Assembly (NCBI GenBank): GCA_001972305.1
Contig: BDDD01003327.1
Location: 1-64,000, forward strand
Length of the DNA stretch: 64,000 nucleotides
From: Cephalotus follicularis
Taxonomy: Eukaryota > Streptophyta > Magnoliopsida > Oxalidales > Cephalotaceae
Direction: 5' to 3'
Below the pieces are notes generated by a model. It had not been told where the DNA came from, made no database searches, and saw only the letters and a list, made by a program, of their open reading frames with translations. How positions within the stretch are numbered: the first letter of the stretch is position 1; each line of letters begins with the position of its first letter. The translations under genes were made by a program, and so were the position numbers. Below are positions 1 through 11,655 of the stretch, piece after piece.

Positions 1-88
1 TATCTGAAAATCAACATAACACAACCAAAGTAGTCTATTCCAAGCATAAAAATATCACAAATAGATCATTAAAAATAACACATTTTTA
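1..88. repeat. Terminal fragment of Tat2-family LTR
   Basis: These bases match the last ~95 bp of the Tat2 LTR near 53700-53790 in the same orientation, including the shared block around tagtctattccaagc. The match stops just before the TTATCA terminus seen in the other copy. The piece is cut by the window edge on the left and abuts a Gyp5 fragment on the right. No coding content is seen. Confidence 0.75.
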
Positions 89-96
89 TGCTAAAC

Positions 97-609
97 AGCC
101 ACCATCAACAAACATCTCTCAAGTCATGCATGAACCACACACATCCATGAAAACCAAGGCGAAGCTCTTCCTCGGCCTCATAGCTCATCTCAACACCGAC
201 AAAGCAACGTACCACAATATACCGAGGAGAACTCTTTCCTGCTAGACTCGTAGACGGGTAAAGAAAGTCCCAACCTCAAACAGAGATCGAAGCTTCAGAA
301 AAAACACGAAGAAGAAAGAAGAAAGATGAAAGCTCACTCTCTCAAAAGCTTCTTCAGGCATGAGATGATGGATGTGATATCTGCCAAAAGCCAACTGCCA
401 AGCTTCTTAAGCAAGCTTTGCACATATCCCAACACAAAACAAATATCTCTTATCTCTCAATCTATAACAACCATTGGGCCTCCACCAAGCCCAAGCCAAA
501 CTAACATTATCCAAGAAAAGAGCCCAAGCCAACCACAACCAAGGAGAAAAAAAAATTTCCCCCAAGCCCCAAACATCAATTTACCCAAAAATTAATGCGG
601 GCCGTTACA
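97..609 (-). repeat. Gyp5 LTR start, inverted relative to 54016-54545
   Basis: Read on the minus strand this begins TGTAACGGCCCG, a typical Ty3/gypsy LTR start. It runs parallel to plus-strand 54016-54545 with the same order of landmarks: cattaatttt, the agcttgcttaggaagctt segment and the gaggagaactctt segment. It is only the first ~515 bp of the LTR. Short open frames here lack family similarity and are ignored. The fragment lies against a Gyp1 LTR piece at 610, so Gyp5 probably inserted into Gyp1. Confidence 0.75.
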
Positions 610-1885
610 ATTTTTATTGTAACGCGTCGATGTTTTTGTCCAAGGACATCGACGTCTTCGGCTAAATGAGAAAGACATCGATGTCTTTCAAAGACATCGA
701 CGTCCTTCTACCATTTTCAAAGGCATGCCCTGATACACATCGATGTCTTTTTCCAAGGACATCGACGCCTTTCTGGCTTAGTGGAGTTTTGAACTGTTTA
801 AAGCTTGTTTTCAACTTCTTTTCACATTGCAACATGATTGGAGCCTCACTTGAGGTGTTCAAGTGTTTGAAAACGGTTTTAATGATTGTACTGACCGATA
901 GATTGCTTGAGTCATGAGTGATGTGAGTCTAAGTCGGTAAGTTGGACGCACATTGCCAACCCTCCATTAGATACCGTCACCCATTGACTTTGCTTATTGA
1001 CATTGTAATGATATTGTACTGACATGATTGATTGTATTGTATGGATCCTATAGAGCGACTTTATGATTCGTGTAGGCATGTTAGGTTGTTGACTCTATCC
1101 ACCTATTTCGTCGATCGTTTCATTTACTGTACTGTATTGACCCGCTGACGAGCGGTACTGATTGATTTTAGATTGATGCTCCCTTGAGGCCGTAGCTCCC
1201 TAACGGTATCTGTAGCTCCCTCGGTTGTAGCTCATCAAGACTCTATTGACCCAGCCATAGGCTGGAAGATCTATGAGTTCCAGACTTGATCAATCTGAGA
1301 ACCGTAGATAGATCTCCCACCCTTTGTGAAGGACTACCTTCTGTGGGATTGATCACTTCTAACTGATTGACATTGTATTGAGCCAGGGTTGCATGCTCTA
1401 TAGGATATTGATTGATTGATCGGGTGTTTTATACACCACCATTGAGTGTCTGCCATTGATTGATTGTTATAGATCCTATCCGTATGCTATTTTGTGGGCC
1501 ATTGTCATACGGGTAGTCTGATTGCCAATTGTACATATGCATTTGCCATGTCATGCATTGATATTACGCACCGCACATTGTTATTGCATAGATTATCACC
1601 GATATTGCACATTGTACATGCATACATGCTGCATGAGGTTTCTGCTTAGCCAGTGTGGTTAACCCCATCCATCCGGGTGGGGCTGTGTTGTACCTTTGTG
1701 TGCGACATAGGCAGGGTAACGAGTAGGTGCGGACCGAAGGATTGAAGACTCTATCGATCGAGGGGATCATCTATATCTGACAGAGCTCACTGTAATACTG
1801 TATTGAAGAGTTAATTATTGTATTGTAAAAGATTGGTATTGTAAAGGATTGTATTGTATTGTACTGTAAGGATGGATTGTTGTAT
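610..1885 (+). repeat. Truncated Gyp1 LTR (third copy in the window)
   Basis: This aligns throughout with Gyp1 5-prime LTR positions about 26940-28215 and the 3-prime LTR about 40280-41520. It includes the palindromic cluster at its left (GAAAGACATCGATGTCTTTC at 670-689), the CTTAGCC...TTAACCCC block at 1645-1668 and the ATTGT-rich stretch at 1790-1875. Both ends are missing: the left is replaced by Gyp5 and the right stops before the conserved LTR terminus. Confidence 0.9.
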
Positions 1886-2039
1886 CAGAAATCAAAGCCA
1901 AGCGGTTACAACACAACGCATGCCAACCGCTCAGGTCTAAGGACACAACGTAGCTCACGAATGGTCTACTGGTCACCATAAAATATACACTACCGAGACT
2001 ATAGGAATCCTATTGACATTGGTATGACTTTCCAAATAG
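1886..2039. other. Unassigned spacer
   Basis: About 150 bp between the truncated Gyp1 LTR and the Gyp2 gag fragment. I see no open frame, repeat or terminal motif. It may be decayed Gyp2 internal sequence but nothing shows this. Confidence 0.4.
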
Positions 2040-2372
2040 GTCAGGGGTCGATGCTAAACTGAATACCTGAGGCCTCTGCTTCTTGAAACCCTCTAACCAG
2101 ATGTGTACAAAAATATCGCGCTAATCGTCCGCTCTTTCATCAACTTGTGCATTTACCCGGACATTTTCTTAAGCTACATTTCCTTGCTGCTCGTGATCCA
2201 GATTCTGTAGTTGCATACCTTGAATCACTTGAGTTACCACTTGAGAGATAGCCTATGCAACAGCTTGCCTCACCAGTTCATCCAAGGTCGGCTCATTCTG
2301 TACACCCTCTCGTGAAGCAGTTGGCTCGGCTTCCCGATTAACGTTCCTTGGTCGTCGTCCTCTACGTGCCAT
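2040..2372 (-). pseudogene. Gyp2 gag, N-terminal fragment
   Basis: The minus strand starts with ATG at 2372 and reads MARRGRRPRN, then an acidic stretch with ELVRQAVA. About 90 residues in comes a WLEGFKKQRPQ motif. The Gyp2 copy at 31258 has the same layout (ELVHQAVAQEV, then WLERFQK). Several in-frame stops interrupt it and the reading stops before the gag core. It lies ~170 bp beyond the LTR end at 2541, as expected for gag behind a 5-prime LTR. Gag would be the structural capsid protein of a Ty3/gypsy element; this piece is non-functional. Confidence 0.7.
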
Positions 2373-2524
2373 ATATGAACAAGAACCATAATATGCTAAA
2401 ACGAAAAGAAACAACAAACAGTAACAGAGACATACCGAAATGATTATTAAGGAATAGCCCTAACCCAATTTCTACCCATCTCACACGTCAAACCAAGATA
2501 GGCTTTCTAAGGAACGAAACCTAT

Positions 2525-2536
2525 TCTCTGATGCCA
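2525..2536 (-). other. Gyp2 primer binding site (initiator Met tRNA type)
   Basis: The minus strand reads TGGCATCAGAGA a few bases after the LTR end GTGTTACA. It differs from the usual tRNA-iMet complement TGGTATCAGAG by one transition. It shows that the LTR at 2541 acts as a 5-prime LTR toward the left. Confidence 0.8.
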
Positions 2537-2540
2537 TAAC

Positions 2541-4445
2541 TGTAACACCCCAAATTCAGAACAGGGAACACCCCCGATTCGGGATCGGGATGTCAACCAA
2601 AACCGAACTACAGAAATCATGTCAAAATATCTTAATCTTTATTCAAATCATCAAGTTATGATAAATTATCCTTCATTAAGATCATCAAGCCATAAATTCA
2701 AAACATTACGATAAACTTAAAACCTTAAATAATATTCAAATTCAAAACTATGCTTAAGTGTCAAAAATCTCTGAAGGTCCACACACAACCACAATATTAC
2801 TAAAAGAAAAGAATTCAATTTCTAAGAAATCTTCAAGCCAAAGGTGTTTCTCTCATCACACTTGCCCCTGATGTCCCTGATAACCTGCCGCATGGAAAAC
2901 AAAAACGAAGCTAAGCAAACCTAAGTACGGATATAGAATAATAAAACAGTTTACGAAACAAAACAATACGAATTTTTTACAAAAATAGAACAATTCATAT
3001 ATAAACCAAATTTATGCAATTTAAATGGTTTTCATGTCAGACATATGTATATAGGTTCATAAACTTTCATAAAGTAGATATACGGTTCCTTACATATCAG
3101 TTACCAAAACTTTTCATAACGGTGGTTCATATTGAGATATACAATACGGTTTAATATACATATGCAAGGGATCCTGTATAATCCACTTGACTAACGAATT
3201 GACGTGTACGACACTACACAATCAATTCTAATATCCGAATATCCGAACAAAACATATTTATCCTAGGGCCGACCCATACGCCTCTATCAGAAATGGGATC
3301 AAAATCCTATTCACAGGATATCAAAAAAGGTGAGAGACACTGTAGACTAATCACACCGCTACGGATGGTGTCATGTCCCCGTGCCAGGCCTGCAACATGC
3401 CTATGGTACCCCCATAGGTGGTTATATTCTCAGTTGAAACAATTTAAAAATAATGACTTTATCAAAAATCATTTCAAATATTGATTTACTCCAAAACTAA
3501 TTCAAAACATATACACATATATACGGTTTTTTTCCCGAACAAATCCGAAATCGTTATCAAATGATAATAATCAGTAAATTCATAATTGCATAGTTAAAAG
3601 TCAACATGCTTTCATAACCAAAAATCAACTCATTATGATCTTGTAAAACATTTAAAAGGAATAATAACGAATAACGGTCATATTCTGTTCATAAACATAA
3701 AAACGAAATTCATTTTAGTAAAATCAGAGGAATGTTCAAGAGTGAAACTATTCATACTGTATTCATAAAGTAAAGCTAATTTTATTTCAGTAAAACCAAA
3801 GAAGAAATCGAAGAACGAAGAATCCATACTTTATTTATAAACTAACCTTTTTACTTTAATAAAACAAATAGGAGGGTATCAAGGAACAAAACATACATAC
3901 TTTAATTTTAAAAACAAAATCGAATTTATTCCAATAAAATCATAAGGGGATAATCAAGAACGAGAAATCCGTACCTTAGCTGCCCAAATCTAAACAATCA
4001 CAAGAACGAATCTAAAGCACACGCGGAATAACTCTAACCTTTACCACAGATGTTTTGGAACCCTAAACAGACAAAGCAATCCAATTCACAATTGAACAGA
4101 CACTAAATATAAATTCTAGGAGAAAGCGTGAGAAAGCGTCGAAATTTACGTCAAAAGCGTCGACGCTTAATACATAGCGTTGACGCTTAAGACAAAGCGT
4201 CGACAAAAGGGTAGGACCAAGCGTCGAAGAAAACATGAAAATACACGACAAAAGCGTCGACGCTCAAAACAAAGCGTCGATAATTTTAGACATAAGCGTC
4301 GACAAGAAACAAAACAGTCAACGCTTTTAACCCATGCAAGACCATAAAAAAGTTTTTCTATATATACAAGCGTCGAAGTTTAAAACGAAGAAGTCGACGC
4401 TTTGGGTTAAAACATGAAAAACGCATAGATGTATACTTGCAGTAT
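2541..4445 (-). repeat. Gyp2 LTR, left part (3-prime half on minus strand)
   Basis: Plus-strand TGTAACACCCC at 2541 is the reversed LTR end. Landmarks shared with the Gyp2 LTR at 29334-31079 include the block around ccataggcatg (here reversed near 3390-3420) and, with the copy near 32935, ccatgcggcaggttatcagg. A dense cluster of GCGTCGACGC-type motifs lies at 4130-4400. The LTR is cut at 4445 by Tat1 and resumes at 19789. The whole LTR would be about 2.7 kb. Confidence 0.88.
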
Positions 4446-4934
4446 TGTTGATGCAGAAATCCTTTCCTCAACAGTGTCATACGTGGAGGACTTTGATTTG
4501 TTGAAGGAAACACTGAGATATGCTCGAGAAGAGGGTTGATTGGTTGTCCCTGCACAAATGAACAAACAGGTTGTAGGTCCAGGAGGTTGAACTCCTGGGG
4601 ACACTTCGATACTCAAGTTAGCCAATGCACAGAGAGTTTAAGGTTCTTTAGAATATAAAAAGGGCTGACCTGGTTAATGTCATTGATTCTAGTAATTATA
4701 GGCTTAGAATGTAACTGTCGAGCGTGAAAGAAGGAGTTGATAAGAATCCCCTAAGGAAATGTTCGAGCATCTCGGGAATTTCCCTGATCTTCACTGGGTT
4801 AGCGCCAGTATGCCTATTAAGAGCTATTTTGCGTTAGTAACGCTTGGTCACGTGTCAGTGGCTCCTGTGGACACCTGCCGTCATGACCTGAGGACATGTG
4901 GCCCTATTCTTTAAGTGGAATTTTTCCCACATCA
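4446..4934 (-). repeat. Tat1 3-prime LTR
   Basis: 489 bp, plus-strand ends TGTTGATG...CACATCA. By eye roughly nine of ten bases agree with 19298-19783, including aggactttgatttgttgaagg and the closing ccctattctttaagtgg. Confidence 0.92.
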
Positions 4935-4961
4935 TATGCCCCCCTGTTCCTTCTTCTCTGG
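4935..4961 (-). other. Tat1 polypurine tract
   Basis: Read on the minus strand this is AGAAGAAGGAACAGGGGGGC followed by ATA, immediately before the LTR start TGATGTGGG. A purine run here is the plus-strand DNA primer site and fixes the element's direction as minus. Confidence 0.8.
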
Positions 4962-5226
4962 CCTTGGCAGAGGAGGAGGAGTAGAGCTGGGAGCTGTTGC
5001 TCGGGCAGTACTTCATTGTAGAGCTGAACTTTAAACTGGCTGGGGAAAAAGAGCAGTGGACGTATCTGGCTTTGAGCGGGGCTTTACCGTTTGTAGATAT
5101 GACAGACCCAATCTTTAGTTGGGCCTAGCTTTGCAGCCCAAATTGAGTGTTGCAACGTCATGATATGACAAGTGTCACCTTTGCACCATACCTCTTTAAT
5201 TAATTCTCTTGTAATCCTCTATAGTG

Positions 5227-5428
5227 ATGGCCTCTCGTGGTTCGACAATGGACCTCATGAGTGCTGGTTGTGACTATGCCCGGGCTGCTGACCCCTGGGA
5301 GCGAGAGCGGGAGGCTCTTAAAAGGAAAAAGGCCCTGGAAAATTCTAGAGCTGGTGCAGTGAAGAGGAAGGTAGCCAGGGATGCCGCTGCCCAGGCCATA
5401 TTTGAGGGGCTATCTCGGGCCCTTTCTG
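5227..5428 (+). pseudogene. Tat1 antisense ORF, first part
   Basis: ATG at 5227 opens a 67-codon frame (start MASRGSTMDLMSAG), rich in Arg, Lys, Ala and Glu, with a probably helical stretch ALKRKKALENSRAG. It runs opposite to gag and lies just inside the 3-prime LTR of Tat1. The frame is cut by Gyp4 at 5429 and continues in register at 14482, counting one copy of the TTCTG duplication. Tat-lineage elements often carry such an antisense ORF of unknown function. I recognise no enzymatic motif. Confidence 0.7.
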
Positions 5429-6934
5429 TGCAACGCCCCAAACCCCGAGGGTCAACCCACAAGATTTGACGCGCTACTAATAGTATCATTCATTTATTTA
5501 TTTCAGCGGAAATATAAAAACATTTAAACAATATAATAATACATGCGGAACAGTCCAATAAAACATTACTTTCGTGGATAAAACCCAAAGTTATACAATA
5601 CAGTCATAAATAAAGCTCTGCCACAAGCCTGTAGGTCATACAATAAGTCATCACTATACTTGTGGGCCGTTGAACTGCAATAAGAGAAAGGAGACTCACT
5701 CGGGGCTTCAATCCTAGACTTGCTGCAAAACTCCACATTTACCTGACCCATTACATTAAAATGCAATGGGTCAGCGACCACTGGTCGTGTAGGAACTACT
5801 ACCATATGTTTATGGAATGCAGATGCAGCAAGCGTATGTAGTGCAAATGAGAGATGCAATATAATGCAGTACAGTCAATAAGCAGTTACTATTAGTGCAG
5901 TCCATTCAGTGTACAATTCAGTCATTAACGATCGTTCAGTGAATCCTTCCTTGGCATCCCCTACTAAAGGAGGAGCGATAACGTACTCCAGACGTTAAGG
6001 CAGAGGAGCCAGGACAGGAATAAACATTTCATTTTAGGTAGACCGGTTCCTCGAATTCCTCGACTTTAGGAAGCGCAATATACGCTCTCTAGGTGTAACA
6101 GGCAGAGGAGAGGAACACTACATTCATTATGCAGTAACCGTAACAGTAATTCAGTAACAATAACAGTAACAATAACAGTCAATCAGTACACTATACAATA
6201 ATAACATTAACAGTAACAGTCAGTGTGGATCATCTCGATCGGTGATCAGTCGGCTCATCTCAGTTGGTGATCCGAAGACTCATCTCGGTCGGTGATCCAT
6301 TGGGCTATTTAAGTGACGCACCTGGTTCAGCTCAATTTGGTGACCCATTAGGTCATCTCAGAAAATAGCCTTACTGGCTCATCTCTGGCGGTGATCCCCA
6401 TAGGGCTAATCTCGGCCGGTGATCCAGTACATTACAATGACACTTACATTATCATTACATTAACAATACACAACATTAATATTCGCTATAGGGTCTGCCT
6501 ATTATATTTCACCACACTCATTCACTGTACCATTCTTTTACTCCAACCGCCAGCCTTATGCACTTATCACTATTCCGAATGTACTTATCATTATTTTAAT
6601 CCCATTTCATTGTAGCATCACTTCAATCACTCTTTTATGTGCAGTATTCACTTACCCATTCAATATTTATATATTACATTTATCAATCAATTTCGCCAGC
6701 AACACCTGCACCACACATGTGCAAGGTGAAGCATCAGCATGGAGCTCGGGTAAAGGCCTAACATACACTGGACGCATGCAACATGGAGCTCGGATGCAAG
6801 TAGGAAAGTTCGGCACCCTGCATGCTCAGGACATAGTGCCACACGCTAGAGACGCTTGGGTGAGCTGATGGAATCGGATAAACCGAGTCCGGTGCCAAAA
6901 TGGACAAAGGGGTGTAAGGGTGTAGAATAAAATT

Positions 6935-7290
6935 TTAAACATACAATCATGGCAGCAGAATAACACCCTATATAACAAAACCAATCCATTATGGCACGTC
7001 CACAGACCACATGGATCACCACAACATCAACTGAATTGAATTGGTGTCACCATTGCAAACAATGGTGACACACAAGCATGGCAAGAAGAAGAGGGACCAA
7101 AGATTATACCAGTGGGTGAAGGCTCCTTCTTTCTTTGCCGCTACAAGCTTGAGTAGATTCCCTTTGATGTTCTCCAAGCCTCAGGAACAACAGACAATCC
7201 AACCAGCAATGTTCAAGTGCTTGAACTCTCTCTTTCTCTCACTTAGCTTAGAAAAGGTGTATTGATTTTGACCAATGAAGTCAATAATCA
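6935..7290 (-). repeat. Segment shared with Tat2 LTR (inverted)
   Basis: Read on the minus strand it follows plus-strand 53035-53420: gattgattttgacttcattg, gcggcaaagaaagaaggagc, then ggtgatccatgtggtctgtg and ccataatggattg occur in the same order and spacing. The two host LTRs are otherwise unrelated. It may be an old insertion or a captured fragment. Confidence 0.75.
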
Positions 7291-7930
7291 ATCCTCACAA
7301 AGTGAACCTATGACTTGGAACAAGTTTGACATAAGGAGTAAGGTAACCAGTCTCACAGCCTCCATGCCAGGCATCCAACCTTATGTCAGGGCATCACTAG
7401 TATAAGTAGGTAATTATTAAACTACTTCAATTATGTGATAAAATACAAGTGATATAGACATAACAAATTTAGCACGCATCATATATAAATATATAAGAAT
7501 AAGATTGTTCCATACATGGTAAGATATAAAATGACAACCCATCTAATGGCTTGTCGGGTCACTATATCTAACATGAGCTTGGTACTCGACGTTACAAGCC
7601 AAGGACGCTTGTATGGAAAGCTTAACACCATGGCGTCTCGATGCACATGCCATTGGAGAGTTCGGGTGCACCTTCAGTGAAGGGAGCTGGGTGAGCACGA
7701 TGGAGCATACTCGGGTACCCCTTGATGGGGAGCTCGACATTTTAGCCTTGGAGTGCTCGGTACCACTACAGAGAGCTCGAACGCCCCAATAGGGAGCTCG
7801 ACACTTTAGGCCGCCTGCTTGCCATTCATGCTCGGCACCCTGGCTTAGTTGGCGCCATCGCAGAGGGGAGCTTGGCACTCCTGCCATGGACGCTCAGCAT
7901 CTCTGCCATGGCTACTTGGCACAGGGCAGC

Positions 7931-8152
7931 TTGGGCATGGAGCTCCGTACACGCGCTCCTCGGTAGTTTGGGCATGGAGCTTGGCACACGCGCTCCTCGG
8001 CAGCTCGGGCATGGAGCTCGGCACACGCGCTCCTCGGTAGCTCGGGCATGGAGCTCGGCACATGCGCTCCTCGGCAGCTTGGGCATGGAGCTTGGCACAT
8101 GCGCTCCTCGGCAGCTCGGGCATGGAGCTCGGCATATGCGCTCCTTAACAGC
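7931..8152. repeat. 37-bp tandem array, six copies
   Basis: Six back-to-back units, consensus beginning ttgggcatggagctcggc and ending gcgctcctcggcagc, with a few transitions between copies; the last unit is diverged. A 37-bp period shifts frame at each unit, so every frame becomes a mixed repeat and open frames appear on both strands. GC-rich compared with the rest of the LTR. Confidence 0.92.
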
Positions 8153-9256
8153 TCAGGCAGTGCGTAGGACGCATGCAGAGGATAGTGTTGCATAGCACAA
8201 TATGGCATCCCGGTAGAATGGCATGAGTGGCACCACGGACTTATGGTGCAATGGAGAGCCTATGTACTCTGCATCCTTGGAAATTCATCCCAGCGCAAGC
8301 ATGGTCACCTCGGATGTATGCCAGGGGAAAGCCATGCTCGGCACCTCCAATGGTAGTGGTTGGGCTCACACATGCCCAGGACGCCTGTAACGCATGCTCG
8401 GGTTGCACTGCTAAGCATGCTCGGTGCCATCACACTGGAGGGATTGGCGCCATGGCAGCTTGGCCTTGCATTAGTGGAGAGCTCAGGAGTGTATGGCGTC
8501 AAGAGCTTAGACGCGTTTAAAGGCATGCACAGGACGCTCACAATGGGACACCTGCGTTAGGAGCTCAGCACTCATGGGAGGAGAGATTGGCATGCCCAGA
8601 AGGCATGATCAGGTGGCTCCCACTTCAATTAGTCTATACATAAATATCTTCACTTAATTTCCGTTTCCCAAAGACACTAAAGGACCAGATCAACAACCAT
8701 TTCACCATTATGAAATTGCTTAGGTATGAACAATCACAATTTTAAACCATATTATGCATAAAAGGGAAAAGCACTGAGTAGGTAGTAAAACCTACCTGGA
8801 AATGGTGAGCTCTCTTCGACCACTGGTTCCTCCTTTTCCTTCCTTCTTTTGCTCACTGCTACAATTTCTCCTTGTCGCTTTCTCTCCCGAAATGCCAACA
8901 GTCCCTTCTACACTCACCACTTCTCTATTTATTGCTACCAGTGGAATTCTCTAGAATTCCCTGGAGCTATCTTACCATTCCTTTACTGGATTTGGCTGAG
9001 GATTGGTTAGAATCAACCCAATTCTCCAATTCTCCCTTTATTCAATTTAGCCCAATATTAACACTATTAAGCCTAATAGCATAATAATATTTCAAGCCCA
9101 ATTTCCCTTTCTTTCCCTTGGACCAGATGTGGCCCAAGGCTCCATTCATTCATCTATCACATTTCGATCCAAAATGTCATTTATTCATTAACTCAATTTC
9201 CAGTCCAATAACAGTATAACATTTTGAGCCCAATTTCCACACCTCCGCGTATTACA

Positions 9257-9275
9257 ATCCTCGCCTCCTTAGAAG
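9257..9275 (-). other. Gyp4 polypurine tract
   Basis: On the minus strand AAGGAGGCGAGGAT directly precedes the LTR start TGTAATACGC. This is the usual chromovirus-type arrangement of purine tract then LTR. Confidence 0.8.
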
Positions 9276-9899
9276 AATCTAGTCCCGAGATTCTAGGGTA
9301 AAGCAGGTGAGGATACATCACCCTTATGTCATTTCTACGATTCCGTTGTACTTATACATTTCCATGGCATTAACGTAACATTAATGATATACTAGTATCA
9401 TGTTAATTCATCATTCTGGTGATTGTCTAGAGGCTAACTAAATATGTATACTGTCCCGTACCAGCATATATAGATAGTTAACCACGCACATCATCCTGAC
9501 ATATGATTTAGTAAAAGTAAAGTCCTTGGCCATACGCTTTATAACAGTACATTCTTCAATCATTTGTCTCATGTGCAGGGCAATTCGGCCCATAACCATA
9601 CGATTCACAACAATTCCGTCACTTTCCATTATCATTTCATCAATACAATAAATTAAATCAGTTTACTGATTCCCAGAAGGTATGGGTCCATTACCGATTC
9701 ATTCCCAAAAATTCAATCAATTTCACCCACCGTTTCCATTATCACACTTCCGTTTCACACCCCGATATCAAATCGGAGACCAATAGGGAAATTCTCGGCC
9801 TTCCTGGTCTCCCATTGTACCTTCCAGTTTCCCTATGCGGTAGTCCGCATAACTTTTCTGCTCTTTTTTGCATAGGTAACAGTCCTTTTTTTAATTATT
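9276..9899. other. Gyp4 3-prime internal region, no clear gene
   Basis: Low-complexity AT-rich sequence between the decayed integrase and the purine tract. It holds one copy (9437-9482) of a ~45-bp motif, gtcccgtaccagcatatata-like, that also occurs twice at 12785-12905. No frame with family similarity was found. Confidence 0.5.
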
Positions 9900-10260
9900 T
9901 AGCCTTATTCCATAGTTTTCGGAGCCAACTATGGTCCCAAAAGACCTCGTTCACCCACTTTGGACTAAAAAAAAAGGGTTCTTTCAGACTGATTATCAGC
10001 ATGGGGATGGAAAACAGTGTTGGAACACTGTCGAATACTAAGAGCTGCTTGTAATTTTCTCATAATCGGGACGTAATAACGAGGGTCCCTATTAGACATT
10101 ACGTGGATCGGCACTCCGTGAAGCCTTGCATTCTCTGCAATGTACAAGGCTGCTTTCCGTTCAAGAGAGTAGATGGTTTTTTTTATTACAGAGAAGAGCA
10201 CCTTTAGAGAAGCGATCAACAATTATTCATATAACATTTGCTCTTTCTTCGTATCATTCA
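9900..10260 (-). pseudogene. Gyp4 integrase core fragment
   Basis: The minus strand reads AALYIAENARLHGVPIHVMS then NRDPRYYVPIMRKLQAAL, and further on FHPHADNQSERT. These match the Ty3 integrase core: the second catalytic Asp region (SDRDPRF, here NRDPR, so Asp of the motif is changed to Asn) and the third catalytic Glu in the NQSERT motif. Stops and frameshifts break it on both sides. Integrase would insert the cDNA into host DNA; this copy is dead. Confidence 0.8.
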
Positions 10261-10390
10261 ACTAAAATAAGCTTCAGATCCCAGTACATCTTGCTAATCC
10301 TCAGATGCACCGAAATCTGGAGCGGTGAGCGTATGACAATAGCTCATCCTTTAATTCTATAAAGGATACAAACTCTGCCTCGGGATCTTA

Positions 10391-10915
10391 TTAATTCGTC
10401 ACCAGGAATCCAGAATCACATTTCCATTCACCTTGATCATTCATTGTAGTCTTAAGCAGCATTCCATTCGTACATTGAGTTTTCCAATAACATTGGTGTA
10501 CCTGCATATGAGAAATCGTTAAGCAGGCTAGCTGGTGACTTAGTACATCTGCCATAACATTACCTTTGCCAAATGGAAATTGTAGTCGTTGAGCAATTTC
10601 CATTCATCTCCCCTTTCTTATATTCAAGACTTCCTGTGAAAACAGGTACTTTAAGCTTTTGCGATCAGTATACACCTGGAAGTTCATCCTGTACAGATGG
10701 TGTCTCCATTTCCGCAGCGCAAAACTACTGCCGCCAACTCCAGGTCATGAGTTGGCTAATTTCCTTCATGGAGCTTCAATTCAGAGAGGCGTATACGATC
10801 ACCATTTCATTTTGCATCGGGACACATCCCAAGCCACTGCCTGATGCATCACTGTACACTACAAAACCTTCACTGTCTTTCGGCAAAGCCAAGATAGGTG
10901 TAGAAGTCAACGATA
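10391..10915 (-). pseudogene. Gyp4 RNase H domain, decayed
   Basis: Minus-strand reading gives LPKDSEGFVVYSDASGSGLG and CVPMQNEMVIVYAS, the start of a Ty3 RNase H with its first catalytic Asp in YSDAS. The domain end appears as FGKGNVMADVLSHQLACL at ~10570-10510. Between them the frame shifts several times. It lies between reverse transcriptase (higher coordinates) and integrase (lower), the normal pol order on the minus strand. Confidence 0.8.
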
Positions 10916-11655
10916 TTTGAGCTCCTGGAAGCTCCGTCCACATTATCCATTCCATTCAAAAGCTACATTCTTCTGCGTCAATTGGGTCAGAGGGGTAGTT
11001 ATGTGCGAGAATCCTCCAACACAACGACGGCAGCATCCTGCTACGCCAAGGAAGCTTATTCACCTTATTGGGCACGCATGCAAGGCAATGGTCAAGATTA
11101 TATCATGCGCAGAAGGGGGAGCTCATAGTTGCCAGAGAAAATCTCAGCGATGCACCCTCACAATGTGAAGCACTCGACATGCCTAACAGTGCTCTGGGCA
11201 GTGCTCGGTACTATGCTATGCTTAAGACATTGGATGTTCATCCTCGAAGCTATACGCCATTCGTAGCAGAGGAGAGTTCTCATGCAAGGGAGCTATGGTG
11301 CACTTCACTGTCGTGTCCTCGGATGCCTGGGTTGGAATCTCGGGACACAGGCTTTGCATGCATGACAGAGAATCGCTTGGTGCGTAGTTGCCATGTTTAT
11401 CATTGCCAGTGGAGATCTTGGCATGGCATAGCACGCTCGGGTGTTGCCAGAGGAGAGCCATAGAAGACACCTCGGCGCATGCCAGTGGGCAGCTATGCGC
11501 GACACCTCGATTGCAGGGCAGTGGTGCCTTGGGCGTATAAAGATGACTCCTAGGTGTTGTTAGTGGAGCGCAGAAGGGAGAGCTCGATACTGTCACATGC
11601 AGAGGAGAGCCACGTGCGGTACCATAGACGCGTCGACCCTCGGACCTCCGCCACA
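10916..11655. repeat. GC-rich patch separating RT from RNase H in Gyp4
   Basis: About 740 bp with no pol similarity, dense in phrases such as gagagctcg, gctcggta and gcatgc. These resemble the central LTR sequence at 6720-8620. It interrupts what should be continuous pol. It may be LTR-derived sequence moved into the internal domain. Its open frames on both strands show no family similarity. Confidence 0.55.

Larger units (their letters stand above)
5429..9256 (-). repeat. Gyp4 3-prime LTR (long form)
   Basis: Its outer parts (5429-5997 and ~8800-9256) match the other Gyp4 LTR closely. The central 2.8 kb (about 5998-8799) has no counterpart there. The centre includes palindromic hairpin 7044-7071, a segment shared in inverse with the Tat2 LTR (6935-7290) and the 37-bp array (7931-8152). 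Repeated phrases such as gtgatcc...catctc at 6220-6430 suggest internal decay of short tandem units. Overlapping frames at 7540-8560 are products of the array, not genes. Confidence 0.85.

Noticed and set aside
7543-8560. Cluster of overlapping 60-115-codon frames on both strands
   Set aside because: They are produced by the 37-bp tandem array and its GC-rich flanks; composition follows the repeat and no family motif is present.
11068-11596. Two 124-131-codon frames on opposite strands
   Set aside because: They lie in the GC-rich patch inside Gyp4 pol and overlap each other; no domain is recognisable.
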